DNA from: Yponomeuta sedellus
Lineage: Eukaryota; Arthropoda; Insecta; Lepidoptera; Yponomeutidae
NCBI GenBank assembly: GCA_934045075.1
Contig: OW203721.1
Coordinates: 3,235,997 to 3,299,996, forward strand
DNA length: 64,000 nucleotides
Direction of reading: 5' to 3'
In this document: positions 39,767 through 50,744 of the stretch, in pieces
Position numbering within the stretch: position 1 is the first letter of the stretch
Layout of the letters: each line of letters begins with the position of its first letter
The notes under the pieces: generated by a model
Database searches by the model: none
What the model was told of the DNA's origin: nothing
What the model saw: only the letters and a program-made list of their open reading frames with translations
Translations under genes and position numbers: made by a program

Positions 39767-42011
39767 CCCTCCGTCCACTTGGATCCATTGATTGGCTCCA
39801 TTAATGTATCCAAGGACACTTTTTCCTCCTCTTGAATCCATCGTTAATATCAATGGATTTAAACACACTAACACAGTACACTTGGATCCCCTCCGCCATT
39901 GCATGGCTCCATTGAGGGTTCCACGAAAACTTTTTCCTCCTCTTTAATCCATTGTCGAAATCAATGGATTCAAAAACACTTCGAGGGTTCTCTCAGATCC
40001 TCCAATAAGATTGTTACTGTAGATAACATTCTCTTTGCTTTCAAGTACTACTGCGTAGAAAAGTTAATGGCCACTTGTAGATAGAAAATTAAATACTACA
40101 ACAATGTCAAATACCTATGTCATTTATGATAATCTAAACAGTCAGTTCCTACGAACGATTTAATTTTGATTAAAAAATGGACTTTCCAATACATAAAATT
40201 AAATACAAAGGCGGAGATGTGGTTCTACATGACGGATACAAATACCATAAAAAATACAATACAAAAATGGCAATATGTTATGGCGGTGTTCCTTTTGGAG
40301 GAAAAACAAATGTGCTGGATCGTTAACCTTGAAAGAAGTACGTATTTTACAAAAAACATATTTTTTATTTCCTTGCTGCTTCAATTTTGCGATTACATAA
40401 TATAAAATTGTTGAAGTTACTAGAGTAACTTTAAAATTAGAATTTTATTTTTAGCAAAATACGGTTGTTAAAAGTCAACCACATTGCTGCACGCAAGATC
40501 ATGCTGGCAACGATGTTTTAATGAAATGGGAAGAATGCAAAAAAGAAGTCGTTTCGCTAGAAAACCCTTCCATTCCAAGTATATACGATAATTTTGTTGT
40601 ATCTGTGAAAGACTCTGGACTTGACTTAATCAGTAAGATACCCGAATATAATTCTATAAAAAGCGGGCTATACAAGCTGCGTAACTCTAATTTAGGATTA
40701 TAAAAAACGATATCAAAAGCGGTCCATCATGTCAAAGTTCCGGATATATTTACATACTTCTTGTTCGCTGACTACGAAGATCAGGGTACGCGCATTATGA
40801 TTTTTTCTTTAAAGGAAAATTTGGAAAAAATATCTGACATAAAACATAATATTCATGGACGGGACTTTTAAAAGCACCCCAGTACCGTTTGACCAAATAT
40901 ACACGATTCACGGCGATTTTGGAAGTACTAATTCTCACAACCATGTCATACCATTATTTTATGTCTTTAAGACACACCGAAACACGGAGTCATACGAAAC
41001 ACTTTTCCGAATATTAAAATCTCGAGTGCCAGAGTTAAATCCTACAAAAATATCAATTGACTTCGAAGTTGCAACAATTAAAGCGGTTCGCAAAATATAT
41101 CCGGCAGCTGTGATAATCGGTTGTTGGTACCATTTTCAACGAAACTTATGGAAAAAGGGACGAGATCTGGGTTTAAAAAAAAATAAAGTGACATGGCGAA
41201 TAATTTCCTTGTGCGCTGTATTGCCACTCTTACCAGACAGTGACACAAAACAGGGTTGGAATTATATCTGTTCACAAATGGACAACAATAATATTCAGTT
41301 TAAAAAACTACGGAAATACATGGAGAAATATTTTAAACCAGCTAGTTTCTGGCACAAAATATGGATCACAGTTGGAGAGAGGCATCGTACAAATAACTGC
41401 GTAGAGGCATGGAACTCGATAATTAACAAACGGCTTGGACGAAAAAAACCGAATTTTGTGTCGGTGTTAAATTATTTGACCAAAGATGCCAAACGGAACG
41501 CGGTCCGCATTAAACTCAATCGTAAAAACAAGCGGACACAGAAACACTTACAGTATGATAACTTTGTTCAAGAATGTCAATTGGAACTTATTAATAATGA
41601 AATTACTGTTCCACTTTTCCTACAAAAAATTAGATAGGTAATCAGTATCATCATCATAACTTGTTAAGATAAATTAAATAATTCAGCAATTGATTCAGTA
41701 ACTTGCTTTACTCGTTAGGTACTTTTCTATTTTATAGTACTTCCAATACAAAGAGAGTTTCAGCTATCAGTATTGGAGGATCTGAGAGAACCCTCGAAGT
41801 GTTTTTGAATCCATTGATTTCGACAATGGATTAAAGAGGAGGAAAAAGTTTTCGTGGAACCCTCAATGGAGCCATGCAATGGCGGAGGGGATCCAAGTGT
41901 ACTGTGTTAGTGTGTTTGAATCCATTGATATTAACGATGGATTCAAGAGGAGGAAAAAGTGTCCTTGGATACATTAATGGAGCCAATCAATGGATCCAAG
42001 TGGACGGAGGG
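39767..42011 (+). mobile_element. MULE (Mutator-like) DNA transposon, decayed, 2,245 bp
   Basis: Terminal inverted repeats of 241 bp (39767-40007 and 41771-42011) start 'ccctccgtccacttggatcc'. The 8-bp target duplication 'gcctaacg' is at 39759-39766 and 42012-42019. The inside encodes a FLYWCH finger plus MULE transposase with at least three lesions. Inverted repeats this long and an 8-bp duplication fit the Mutator superfamily. It is inserted in the intron after CNOT1 exon 17, same strand. Confidence 0.95.
40177..41637 (+). pseudogene. FLYWCH-finger MULE transposase, broken
   Basis: Exon 1 (40177-40337) starts MDFPIHKIKYKGGDVVLHDG and carries the finger WRCSFWRKNKCAGSLTLKE in the other frame, shifted by one missing A in an A-run at 40263-40267. 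An intron (gtacgt at 40338, acceptor before 40455) leads to the HCCTQDH end of the finger. An in-frame TAA lies at 40701-40703, and another shift falls just before 40855. The catalytic domain from 40855 is open for 260 codons. It starts MDGTFKSTPVPF (first Asp), then ISIDFEVATIKA (second Asp, residue 69), GCWYHF (C/H pair) and NNCVEAWN (Glu, residue 184), the DDE layout of MULE transposases. It probably cannot make an enzyme. Confidence 0.93.
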
Positions 42012-42436
42012 GCCTAACGGGACTCTATTACTCTCCGCTGTCTGTCTTTCCGTCCGTCTGTCTGTCTGATATTTTCACTGAACATAATAACGGCGGAATT
42101 AGCCTTTCACCGCACAAAATTCTAGGGAGAAGTAGTGGCTGAACCGCCACCTCAAACCACTCCGGCAAGAATTTGTCGTTATAAACTGCCCCCGTTAGCC
42201 CCTGTATTACACTCACCTCTTCCTGTAGAATTCCCAATTGTTTCACTTTCACTCCTTGATATTTGAGACTAGTGATGACCGAGACATTTCGCGCCTAGGA
42301 CATCCTGTGCCTAAACACATTGCAACAGACGGCACCTACTAGTTATTGGCATAGAACATTTCGCAAATGTGCATTCTGTCCCTAAGCGTAGGCGGGTGAG
42401 TGTGGACTACTGCATAACCAATTGTCTGCGTTGCAG
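42012..42436. other. rest of the intron before candidate exon 18
   Basis: 'gtctgtctttccgtccgtct' + 'gtctgtctg' is a short CT/GT-rich run. Nothing else recognised. Confidence 0.4.
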
Positions 42437-42527
42437 GATTCCTGGGTCAACAGTCCGACGCGTCCCAGCCGTCGACATCATCCGCGCAACCCAAAAGTGC
42501 TTTACAGTGGAATAAGTTATTCAAGAA
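42437..42527 (+). other. candidate CNOT1 exon 18 (3' UTR or C-terminal extension)
   Basis: Bounded by the acceptor 'tctgcgttgcag' and the donor gaa|gtaagt. Spliced to 39400 it continues the CNOT1 frame with no stop (FLGQQSDASQPSTSSAQPKS, then ALQWNKLFK) and ends in phase 2. If the donor is not used, the frame ends at TAA 42529-42531. Ser/Gln-rich composition is compatible with a disordered tail. A second frame is also open, so coding is not proven. Confidence 0.4.
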
Positions 42528-42997
42528 GTAAGTGCTTCACCGTAGGGGCTTAAGGAATCTTTTATTGCCGGATCTCCCAAGCGACAATTCAGTTGGAACA
42601 TTGCAATAGTTACGTTGAAATGACAATAGGATAGGACATGTGCACACGGACTACAGTTCCAAGTATGTTAAGTGAAACCGTACCGACTTCCGAGCTCTCC
42701 GAACAGTAACGCAGCGGTGCCGACAACGCATCTGTGTAGTGCGCCTTAGGGGCGAATGTCGCGTGCATCGGGTCTGCACGCCGCGCCGCCCCAGGCAACT
42801 GGCTTCGAGGAAAACTAAATTTTGCTCAGCAACTCAATAATGCAGCAAACAGTGCTGCGCCGAACTGTACTCGTGAGTTTAACACGGTGTTACTGTTAAC
42901 GCGGCCCTCTTCTCGGTGCTGGCATCTTATTAATGTAAGCGTTTGAAAGGCGAAATGATATTGAAAGCGTCATCTCGTCTCGCAAAATTTCTGGCAG

Positions 42998-43139
42998 GTC
43001 TCAGGTTGCATGCGTCACCGGCCTGGCGGCACGACCCATCGCCCTTGCTCGTAAAGCAAGATGGCTACTATATTGGGCTCGAATCACGGACCGTGCCGCG
43101 GAGGCAGAATCGCATCTAATATCAGCCGTTAATGAATGA
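42998..43139 (+). other. candidate CNOT1 terminal exon 19 (3' UTR or C-terminal extension)
   Basis: After the acceptor 'aaaatttctggcag', the phase left by the previous candidate exon gives 46 open codons (starting SQVACVTGLAARPIALARKA) to TGA at 43137-43139. AATAAATAAA-type poly(A) signals follow at about 43423. Nothing similar is known to me at the C-terminus of CNOT1. Confidence 0.3.
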
Positions 43140-43414
43140 TATAACTGACTATGATATTATAATTACAATATGAATTATGTTATGAATACTATTTGAAATG
43201 TTCCAATTATTTTCCATTGTAAATTACGTCGGTGAGAAGTTTAAATTTCACAAAGCAACGCGGTGTCTTGGTATCGTTAGATTGACGTCAGAACTATGTA
43301 ATATTTTCTGTAAATTTTTAATTATGTGTCTGCATTCTGCGGCGTGTTGTAGTCCGTTCTGATTCGACTCGGTTGTACCGCAATTCCACCGCATGTTCCT
43401 TTTGACCAATGTTC

Positions 43415-43440
43415 ATGTTTATTAAATAAATAAATTGTAA
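43415..43440 (+). terminator. candidate CNOT1 poly(A) signal region
   Basis: Overlapping AATAAA hexamers (ttaaataaataaattg) followed by a T-rich stretch and gtcggtctg. It is the first good poly(A) signal after the last candidate exon. Others lie at about 43891 and 43981. Confidence 0.4.
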
Positions 43441-44051
43441 TTTTTTTTGTCGGTCTGCTAAAGTATAAAATTTTACATGCTTAAGGATTAATATAATTCG
43501 CTTACAACTCGTTGTATATTAGTTTGGATGTTAGTTATGAATGTATTCGGAGTACATTGCATTTCCACTATGGTACGCCGTGACCGTGGGCTGCCGTTAG
43601 TATATATCTGTGTGTTATACTGAACTCGTCCGATTCTAGAGACAGTAGCGGATCGGGGGCCCTTGCCCCAAAGACGGCCCTGGCCGACACCCCTGATGTA
43701 ATCCCAGATCCGCCCCTGGCTCGGAACATCTCTTGATACTTCATCGATGTTAGTTTTAACTTATTGAACTTTTCTGCGTAGCTGTTTTGTTTTCATATCA
43801 TGTGATAATGTTAAGGCTCCGCGTATCCGTGTACTTCAATTAACTCGATGTGATTGGTAAAGTAATCTTAATTGTAATTAGTAAGGTCTTTAATAAATGT
43901 AATTTAACTATCTAGGTACATTAACGTTTATAAAAATATGTCATTAAGCCATGTAATCCTCTTTTTGAAACAACAGTGTTTAAATAAATATTTTTCTTGA
44001 TATTACTTTTGGTTTTTCTTTCCTGAACACTTTTTTTCATCTTCTTCTGCT

Positions 44052-44265
44052 TCTTCAGGCTATGTTAGTCTACTGCTGGACATAGCTCTCCCCTAATGAG
44101 CGCCATAACGCCCCTGTCTTCAGCTTGCCGCATCGAGCATCTGCCGGCAGTTTTTCGCAGATCGTCATCCCACCTGGGCGGAGGGCGTCCTACACTACGA
44201 TTGCAGAGTCGCGGTCTACACCTCAAGAACACGTTTACTCCAGTGGTTGTCGGTTCTTCGCGAGA
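44052..44265 (-). repeat. LINE 3'-end repeat (family E)
   Basis: 'gtctactgctggacatagct' + 'ctcccctaatgagcgcca', 'cttcagcttgccgcatcgag', 'cagatcgtcatcccacctgg' and 'gagggcgtcctacactacga' are the reverse of 23035-23220. Confidence 0.7.
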
Positions 44266-44379
44266 TACGGCCTTTTTTCATATATTTTTGAAGTTACTAT
44301 CCACTTTTGCGCATCATTTAGGTCTGCAATAAATACGCCTATTCATTCGCATTAGTTCCATTGACTTGACTATGGTCGA

Positions 44380-44680
44380 ACTTACGAACAACCACGGGGG
44401 CCATGTCTGAAATGGTGGAGGCTTGTACGAGTAAGACTAGTGGCTGGTCTTACTTTCAGAAGTTTCTAAGGCCTCTGACTTGGCTTAACGACTGCCATCT
44501 ATAGACGGCATCCGGCACCAACTGCTTAAGGTGCCTCGAAGTACGGAACCGCTCGGAAAAATGCCACTAGCGTTAGTCATAAACGGTCACCCATCCATGC
44601 AATGAAGGCGCCCCATGTTGCTTCATCTTCATTGGTCACTTAAGATCACTCGGGCAGACGGGGCTGAAATCGAGTGTTTC
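44380..44680 (-). repeat. 5S rRNA-derived SINE, diverged
   Basis: Reverse of the family body ('cttggcttaacgactgccat', 'gctcggaaaaatgccactag', 'cggtcacccatccatgc') with a decayed head. 'tatagacggcatccggcacc' places it in the subfamily of 54786-55107 and 60472-60830. Confidence 0.7.
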
Positions 44681-46495
44681 TGTAAGGGCCAGAATAGGTA
44701 GACATAATATTAATTTAGCAGTTGCTTGTCTTTTTATAATGTTTTTTAATCAAAAGTTATGATCATGATGATAATAATAATATAGTAATAAATTGGATAT
44801 TTTAAAACCAAAACTATGTAAAATGACAACAATCGTTTGGTGCTAAATCTATTGAACAATATTCTTGTCGCTACGCCCTGCCTCGTAAACTAAACTAAAC
44901 GTTTGTCATTATTTTACCTAGCAAAAGATAAACATTATTTAACATAACATCATGACCTAATTAAAACTGTTTTTATACGGATTTATGCTCGTTTATTACA
45001 TTTTTTACAATTTTCCAACGTTTCGGCACTTTTTCAGGTGCCGTGGTCCCGGATGACCTAATTAGAGAAATGATATTCATCAGAGATTATTTTGTCTTGA
45101 AATTAAATGAAAAGGTTTTATTCAAAGTAGCGCAGAAGCTGCGGCTTAATGAACGTTACAATTTAAACTAGGTGTCCATTTCAAAATCTAGATAATTTTG
45201 GAGAAAAAATGGACAAAAAAACTCCAAACTTAGTCTTTTCAAAGTCCTTAATTAACATAGTTTACATAATTATTATAAAACAGAACTCACACATTGTACT
45301 GGCTTTAATTCCAGACCTCATTGTCATCTAGATAATCCTTTATGTTATAATAGCCCTTTTGGCACAAAGTGTGCTTAAAATATTTTTTGAACCGCGATTC
45401 AGGCAAGCTTAATATATCTTCAGGGATTTTATTATAGAAGCGTATACAATGCCCCATGAAGGATGTATTAACCTTTGCCAGCCTAAATAACCAAAATCTT
45501 AAAATAACATAAATAATTAGGGTAAAAGAAAAGCTGGAATTTATAAACAGAAAATGGTGTTTTTCTTACGTAAAGATATCTCCGTGAACCGACCAGTTTT
45601 TAAAGCTATAGGACTACAAAACTGACCGGCGCACACTGGGGCAGGAAGGCTTTATAGGTGTGATCAATTAAAATAAAGGTGATTGACTCGTTTTTGTCCA
45701 CTTGTGATCACTGGATCAGAGCTGAGTAAAAGAATTAAAAATATCTCTATTTGATTTTTCTCTGCTACATTTTCTTGAATATTGTGCTCTCTATAGCGCT
45801 TAAAGTATTTATTTCTTGCTTCTTGTGACTCTTCCGTTAATTGACCAATAGGTAAAAGCGCATAGGATATAATTTCTGGTCCATGAATTAAGTACTTACT
45901 TACTTATATTCATACGGACTTATTCACTAAAATCAGCGTATCTCATAAAGTAGCAAAAAGTAGCAAGATTTTTTTTTTCATTTAGAAGCCTACATTTTAA
46001 AGAACTTTTTTATGCATTGGGCATAGCAAAATTTGCTTTAATTCATAAATAGATCAACTGTTTTTTAATATTTTTCCTGATATTTAACATTGCACTGATA
46101 AGAGACTTGTTTAGTCCACACAGATATTACTAAAATTTTCAATTATAGCCTCTGAGCATAGTGACATACCTGAACTACAAGGTTCCATGGCTGATTCCAA
46201 CGAAAGTACTTTATACGAATAAAATTTAGCTCTGGAAAATCACTTAATAACTGAGTAATAAAGTTGTCAGTTAGATAATGATAACTTTGAATGACCGCTG
46301 CAACTCACTGTTCTAAATATGATTAGCTCGAGCATTTTCAACATGTGCTAAGTTAATCGTTCTGTCATTGTAATATAATGTGAGTAGAAAGGCGGTCATA
46401 TTTTTTTTTTAATTTCCGGTACTTTTTGAGAGTAGTTGCCCCAGTGTGCGGCGCGGCGCCGTGATTACGTATTTTCACGCATTCGTCAAAATTCT
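44681..46495. other. intergenic, repeats only
   Basis: 44985-45065 is family G ('tccaacgtttcggcactttt', 'caggtgccgtggtcc'). 45090-45440 is family F in reverse ('gaaaaggttttattcaaagt', 'gaactcacacattgtactgg'). The rest is AT-rich with no coding signal. Confidence 0.55.
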
Positions 46496-46499
46496 AATC

Positions 46500-46615
46500 A
46501 ATTTATTTCAACGTAAAGAATTTACATTCTGTTTGCTGAATGTCAATGTACCTACAATGTAAAACGTAGGTAAGCCGTATTGTAGTGGAGAAAAAGGCGG
46601 CGGAAAAAAAACTCT
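46500..46615 (+). repeat. dispersed repeat (also inverted at 52020-52140)
   Basis: 'gtaaagaatttacattctgt', 'ttgctgaatgtcaatgt', 'gtattgtagtggagaaaaag' and 'gcggcggaaaaaaaactc' recur in reverse order and orientation at 52020-52140. Confidence 0.7.
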
Positions 46616-46660
46616 GTGTGTAAAAACGAAATTTCTACTGGACTGTTATTATTCGACTTA

Positions 46661-46795
46661 GGGCTGATTTTTCAATAGTCAGATAACTTTTATCTGATGA
46701 ATAAAAATGGCGGTTTGACATAATTTTCATACATAAGCTGTCAAACCGCCATTTTTATTCCTCAGATAAAAGTCTGACTATCGAAAAATCAGCCC
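46661..46795. mobile_element. Harbinger-like palindromic MITE, 135 bp
   Basis: Nearly the whole element is an inverted repeat: 'gggctgatttttcaatagtc' / 'gactatcgaaaaatcagccc' outside and 'ataaaaatggcggtttgaca' / 'tgtcaaaccgccatttttat' inside. TTA on the left and TCA on the right suggest an original three-base TWA target duplication. Confidence 0.75.
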
Positions 46796-47320
46796 TCAAT
46801 AAGATAAGATTTATTTATTAGTAAAATGTACGTGTTCATTAGTATAAAGAGTTATAAAACATAATAAGAGTCACGTATCAGATATCCACTGAAGTAGGGC
46901 ATCCGCTATGTGTGGTACATAATATGCCTCATATACGGCAAAGCTTAGTAAATATTCAGGTTTCGCACACAGTTGTACACGTGGAAAGTTGGTACATAAT
47001 CAAGGCGCAGGACTGAAAAGAAAGCCATGTTTTTTCTCAAAGATTTCGTAACTATTTTATGATATGAAACAGATTTAACATGGCGGCGATCCTGTTTATA
47101 TTTTCCCCTCCCTCGGTGGTAACTTTGTAGTGCAATTTTTTCTCTTATGTTATTGAGCACGCTTGGGAATTAAGCCCATAAACTCGCACTGAGAGAAGAA
47201 ATGTGCCCTGTAGTGGAACGTATAAGTGGCGTCCCACGGCTATGCCACATGGAGGGAAAGTACCATGAATTTGTAGATGGAACATATTATATTCTTCTTG
47301 TTGCACTAACCCGTGTTGAG
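46796..47320. other. intergenic
   Basis: No recognised gene or repeat; AT-rich. Confidence 0.4.
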
Positions 47321-47321
47321 G

Positions 47322-47600
47322 ACAATTTTAAAAACCTATTTAGAGGCAAAAAATTCCGCCCATGCCCATAAATAATAACAGAGAATATTGCCTCCGTCGG
47401 TGTACGGCAGAATCTGTTTTCGGCAGATTATTGATTGGACAGAATCGGCTTTGGACAGAATCATCTTATGGCAGAAAATGTACGGTTAAATCAAAAATAA
47501 TATTGTCACGTGGAAGATTTTAATATTACATCCAGAGGTCGCGAGGTCGAGTCCCGGCATGGGCGGAATTTTTAGCTTCTAAATAGGTTTTTAAAATGGA
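47322..47600. repeat. family A pair, divided
   Basis: A minus-strand tail ('aacctatttagaggcaaaaa', 'attccgcccatgcc') at 47330-47366 and a plus-strand half ('ccagaggtcgcgaggtcgag', 'tcccggcatgggcggaattt') at 47530-47600 face each other across about 165 bp of other sequence. Both share the g-to-c change giving 'gggcgg'/'ccgccc', so they are arms of one fold-back copy. Confidence 0.8.
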
Positions 47601-47654
47601 ACATACCTATTACTGAAAGAAGACATTAATTAATTTAAAAAACAATTTAAACTG

Positions 47655-47800
47655 CAAATTTAAAAACATATTTAGAGGCTAAAAATTACACCCATGCCGG
47701 GATTCGAACCCGCGACCTCTGGCTATCGGTGGAATTTTTAGCCTCTAAATAGGTTTTTAAATTTGTCCTTAGCACGGGTAGTGCATTAAAAATAATATAA
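47655..47800. repeat. family A palindrome
   Basis: 'aaacatatttagaggctaaa' ... 'gggattcgaacccgcgacct' on the minus strand is followed after 'ctggctatc' by 'ggtggaatttttagcctcta' on the plus strand. Confidence 0.85.
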
Positions 47801-47804
47801 TCAT

Positions 47805-48105
47805 GTGGGTACAGCGATATCATTCCGATGTAAAACCTAACTGCAAAGTAGGTGCTCGGGGCTGCAAGTGATGCAAATTACTTCAGCCAGATGTCGTTGC
47901 CTGTACGTAATACAGAGAATATTGTAAAGAGGTTCGAAATTTCACTGATGCCGGTGACTCGCCCATTAGCTCAGTTGGAAAGAGCGCTGGCACGGATAGC
48001 CAGAGGTCGCGGGTTCGAATCCCGGCATGGGTGGAATTTTTAGCCTCTAAATAGGTTTTTATATTTGTCCTTAGCACGGGTAGTGCATTAAAAACAATAT
48101 AATTT
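47805..48105 (+). repeat. tRNA-Ile-like repeat (family A), longest copy
   Basis: The tRNA-like core is at 47961-48032. It includes upstream 'cgatatcattccgatgtaaa' and 'gtgctcggggctgcaagtga', also seen at 26640-26700, so the full repeat is about 270-300 bp. It ends 'gcacgggtagtgcattaaaa'. Confidence 0.87.
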
Positions 48106-48640
48106 AAACTGCATTCAAAGATTTTTTAATTACCTATTTCAATGTTGAATCGGGAATCGAACCCACTACAAGAGAAATATAATTAATTACCCTATAAGCT
48201 ACAGGGTATATTATGTAGGTATCTGTATTTTTTATATTTATACCAGGTGACTCGGAAAAAATCTTTTTCTATATTAACATACAACATACGATAAGATAAG
48301 AATATTCTTTATTGTACATACCAGAAAATAATTACAGAGACAACAGTTATAAAAGAAGAGGTACAATTGGCGGCAAATACGATCTACCAAGTATACACAC
48401 GGAAAAATACATCAAAATCGGTGAAGCCGTTTCGAAGCAGTTAGATAACACGACGTTACGTAAGTATTATAATTTCAAAATAGTTTATATCTGGCCAGTC
48501 TGTCAAGTAAACTTTCTACCAAGTTTTTTCGTTTTTTTTTATGAGTAACAGTAGGTATCGTTGACAACGTTTTTATCTGTTTATGAAAAGTTGAATTTAA
48601 ATTGAAGTTTTGAAAGCCTCAAACAAAACATTATTATTAC
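48106..48640. other. intergenic
   Basis: 48360-48450 ('aaaatcggtgaagccgtttc') resembles the middle of Helitron-type repeats. No gene. Confidence 0.4.
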
Positions 48641-48714
48641 GTTTCTATTAAACAATTAGGCACAAACATCTGAATACCTATTTGAACGGCCAAAGAGTGT
48701 ATTTGACAAGCAAA

Positions 48715-49065
48715 AATGTCCACGCGGCCGCATGACGAGAATAAATAAGGAAAAAGGGTTGGACGAACACTTAAAACTATAGAAAAAAGTAGAAAAGAAT
48801 CGTGCGCATAAAGAACCAAACGTGCGCGATGGTTGGTCGGTATTCGATAATAAGGACGACGACGCGACGCGGGGCAGTCGCGACGCGTCGCGGTCAGACG
48901 CAGGCACCCGGGGCGGGAGGGGGGCGCCGCCACCTGCGCGGGCGCCGCGCCGCCGCCGTCGCCCCTTTATTTTATTATTGCGACAGGGACCGACAGGCGA
49001 GACGCGCCGCAACCTCATCCCGGCGTTCCCAGTGCACTATTTTACGAACATCGAAGCCTTGGTAA
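48715..49065 (+). promoter_or_regulatory. GC-rich island ending at a donor-like site
   Basis: Strong CpG and GC enrichment at 48860-48970 ('ggggcagtcgcgacgcgtcg', 'gggcgccgccacctgcgcgg') in an AT-rich setting, followed at 49060 by 'cttg|gtaagtc'. It could be a first exon or promoter of a gene outside the window, or a GC-rich repeat. No recognised protein. Confidence 0.3.
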
Positions 49066-49850
49066 GTCTTAAGCTTATTACTGGCTCCGTGCGCCTGCGA
49101 TTTTGAGATCTTGACATTGACAACAGATGTTCCGTGTTGTGGTCTTCTAAGTGCCTCGCGTTTTGATTGTCCGTTGTGCGAAGTGACTTTTGTTTCTCGA
49201 CTCGACTACCTTCATTGGCATCTTTTGATAGAAATACCTTGCAAGCAGAACTCTGCAAAGCGGCAGCGTCCTTAGGGAAGTACGACCAACATCATCATAA
49301 GCAAACATTTTTCTATTGATTTACTTATTTGTTTACAATTCTACTCGATCTAGGAACTTCGTATTGTATACTTAGGTTGTAATTTGTACCTATTTAGCTA
49401 TATGCGTGTATGATTTCGAAGTGTTACATCTTTCCCGAAATAAAACGCTTATCATGCAATACTTAGGTGCGAGAATTGAACAACCGAACGGCTTTAGGTG
49501 TTGCTGAGCTGCCTGTACTGTTTCCCGCTCTTTTACTATTGTCGAAAGTAGAATCCCGTTACCAATGATGTCGATACTTATTTACTTACTACCACATTAC
49601 TACCGGTGGGAACAATTGCGAATACGTCCTCATTAACCTTAACTTCAAAATTTTAAAGTCGAGCGTTGCACGTAAGTAAAACTTGATCTACTGTGGACTG
49701 TAGCCAGCCAAAGTAGATACCTATCTAAACGTTTACATACTTGATTACAATTAATTTATCTAACTAAACACACTAACCTAAACTTAACTAACTGTCCTAC
49801 CAATTCGTTATCAAAGAATGGCTAGATAAAATATCCAGCCCGACTGCTGA
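49066..49850. other. intergenic or intronic
   Basis: AT-rich, no recognised feature. Confidence 0.4.
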
Positions 49851-49899
49851 CGCTCCCGGTATGCATAAGTGAGAAAAAACTACATTCTTGCTGTGGGGA

Positions 49900-50020
49900 A
49901 AGCTGCCTTGGCCTGATAAGGGTAAGGGTCAGGTTCGCCTGGAGCTGTATGTGTCCTTGAGCGAAAGGGAAGCGGGCGCCGCGCCGCCGCCGGCGCCGGC
50001 GCAGGTAGCGTAGCGTGAGC
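49900..50020. other. second GC-rich patch
   Basis: 'gaagcgggcgccgcgccgcc' + 'gccggcgccggcgcaggtag' is a GC/CpG-rich patch of about 60 bp. An open plus frame (KGKGQVRLELYV...) ends at 'cag|gtagcg' but has an upstream stop and no acceptor, so it is not called as an exon. Confidence 0.3.
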
Positions 50021-50113
50021 CTGATCGTCGTCAAAGACTAAGCATGAAGAAGACTTATCAATTGAAGGGATCAGAGGTCAAAATATGTAAATAAAATTCT
50101 TAGCGACGACAAT

Positions 50114-50512
50114 CGTCTGTCAAATTCCATACTAACTTGACATTTAGAAGCACACCGTCTGTCAAATTCCATACTAACTTGACATTTAGAAGCACACCGT
50201 CTGTCAAATTCCATACTAACTTGACATTTAGAAGCACACCAAATCCTGAGCGAATCCAACCGTCTGTCAAATTCTATACTAATTTGACAGATAGACGCGC
50301 ACCAAATCCTGAGTGACTCCTATTGTCTGCCAAATTCCATACTAATTTGACAGATAGACGCGCACCAAATTCTGAGTGATTTCAATCGTCTGTCAAATTC
50401 CATACTAGTTTGACAGATAGACACGCACCAAATTCTAAGTAATTCCAATCGTCTGTCAAATTCCATACTAATTTGACTGACGATTGGAATTACTCAGGAT
50501 TTGGTGCGCATT
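50114..50512. repeat. minisatellite of 42-bp and 63-bp units
   Basis: 'cgtctgtcaaattccatact' starts units at 50114, 50156, 50198 (42-bp spacing) and then 50261, 50324, 50387, 50450 (63-bp spacing). The longer units add 'accaaatcctgagtgactcc'. Each unit contains the inverted pair 'tgtcaaatt' / 'aatttgaca', and the last unit folds back onto itself ('attccaatcgtc' / 'gacgattggaat'). Confidence 0.93.
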
Positions 50513-50744
50513 CAATAGGGGCTAGGGTCCTTATTATATAGATATTATTAATAACAATCCTGAATGCTTTAGGATTCTAATTAATAATTGAATCGTACAG
50601 GATTTTTTGCACGGAATATAGGCTGCCATGCCATTGCTGTAGGTACCTACAGATCTATTCTGTATTATTACATTAGTCCGGGTCAATACTAATTAAGAAT
50701 ACATACGAAAATAAAAATAGTACTTTTAAAAAACCTATTTAGAG

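Noticed and set aside
49880..49985. Coding exon reading KGKGQVRLELYV
   Set aside because: There is an in-frame stop shortly upstream, no acceptor with a pyrimidine tract, and no homologue I can name.
50114..50512. CRISPR-like repeat array
   Set aside because: Units are directly adjacent without unique spacers and the genome is animal; it is a minisatellite.
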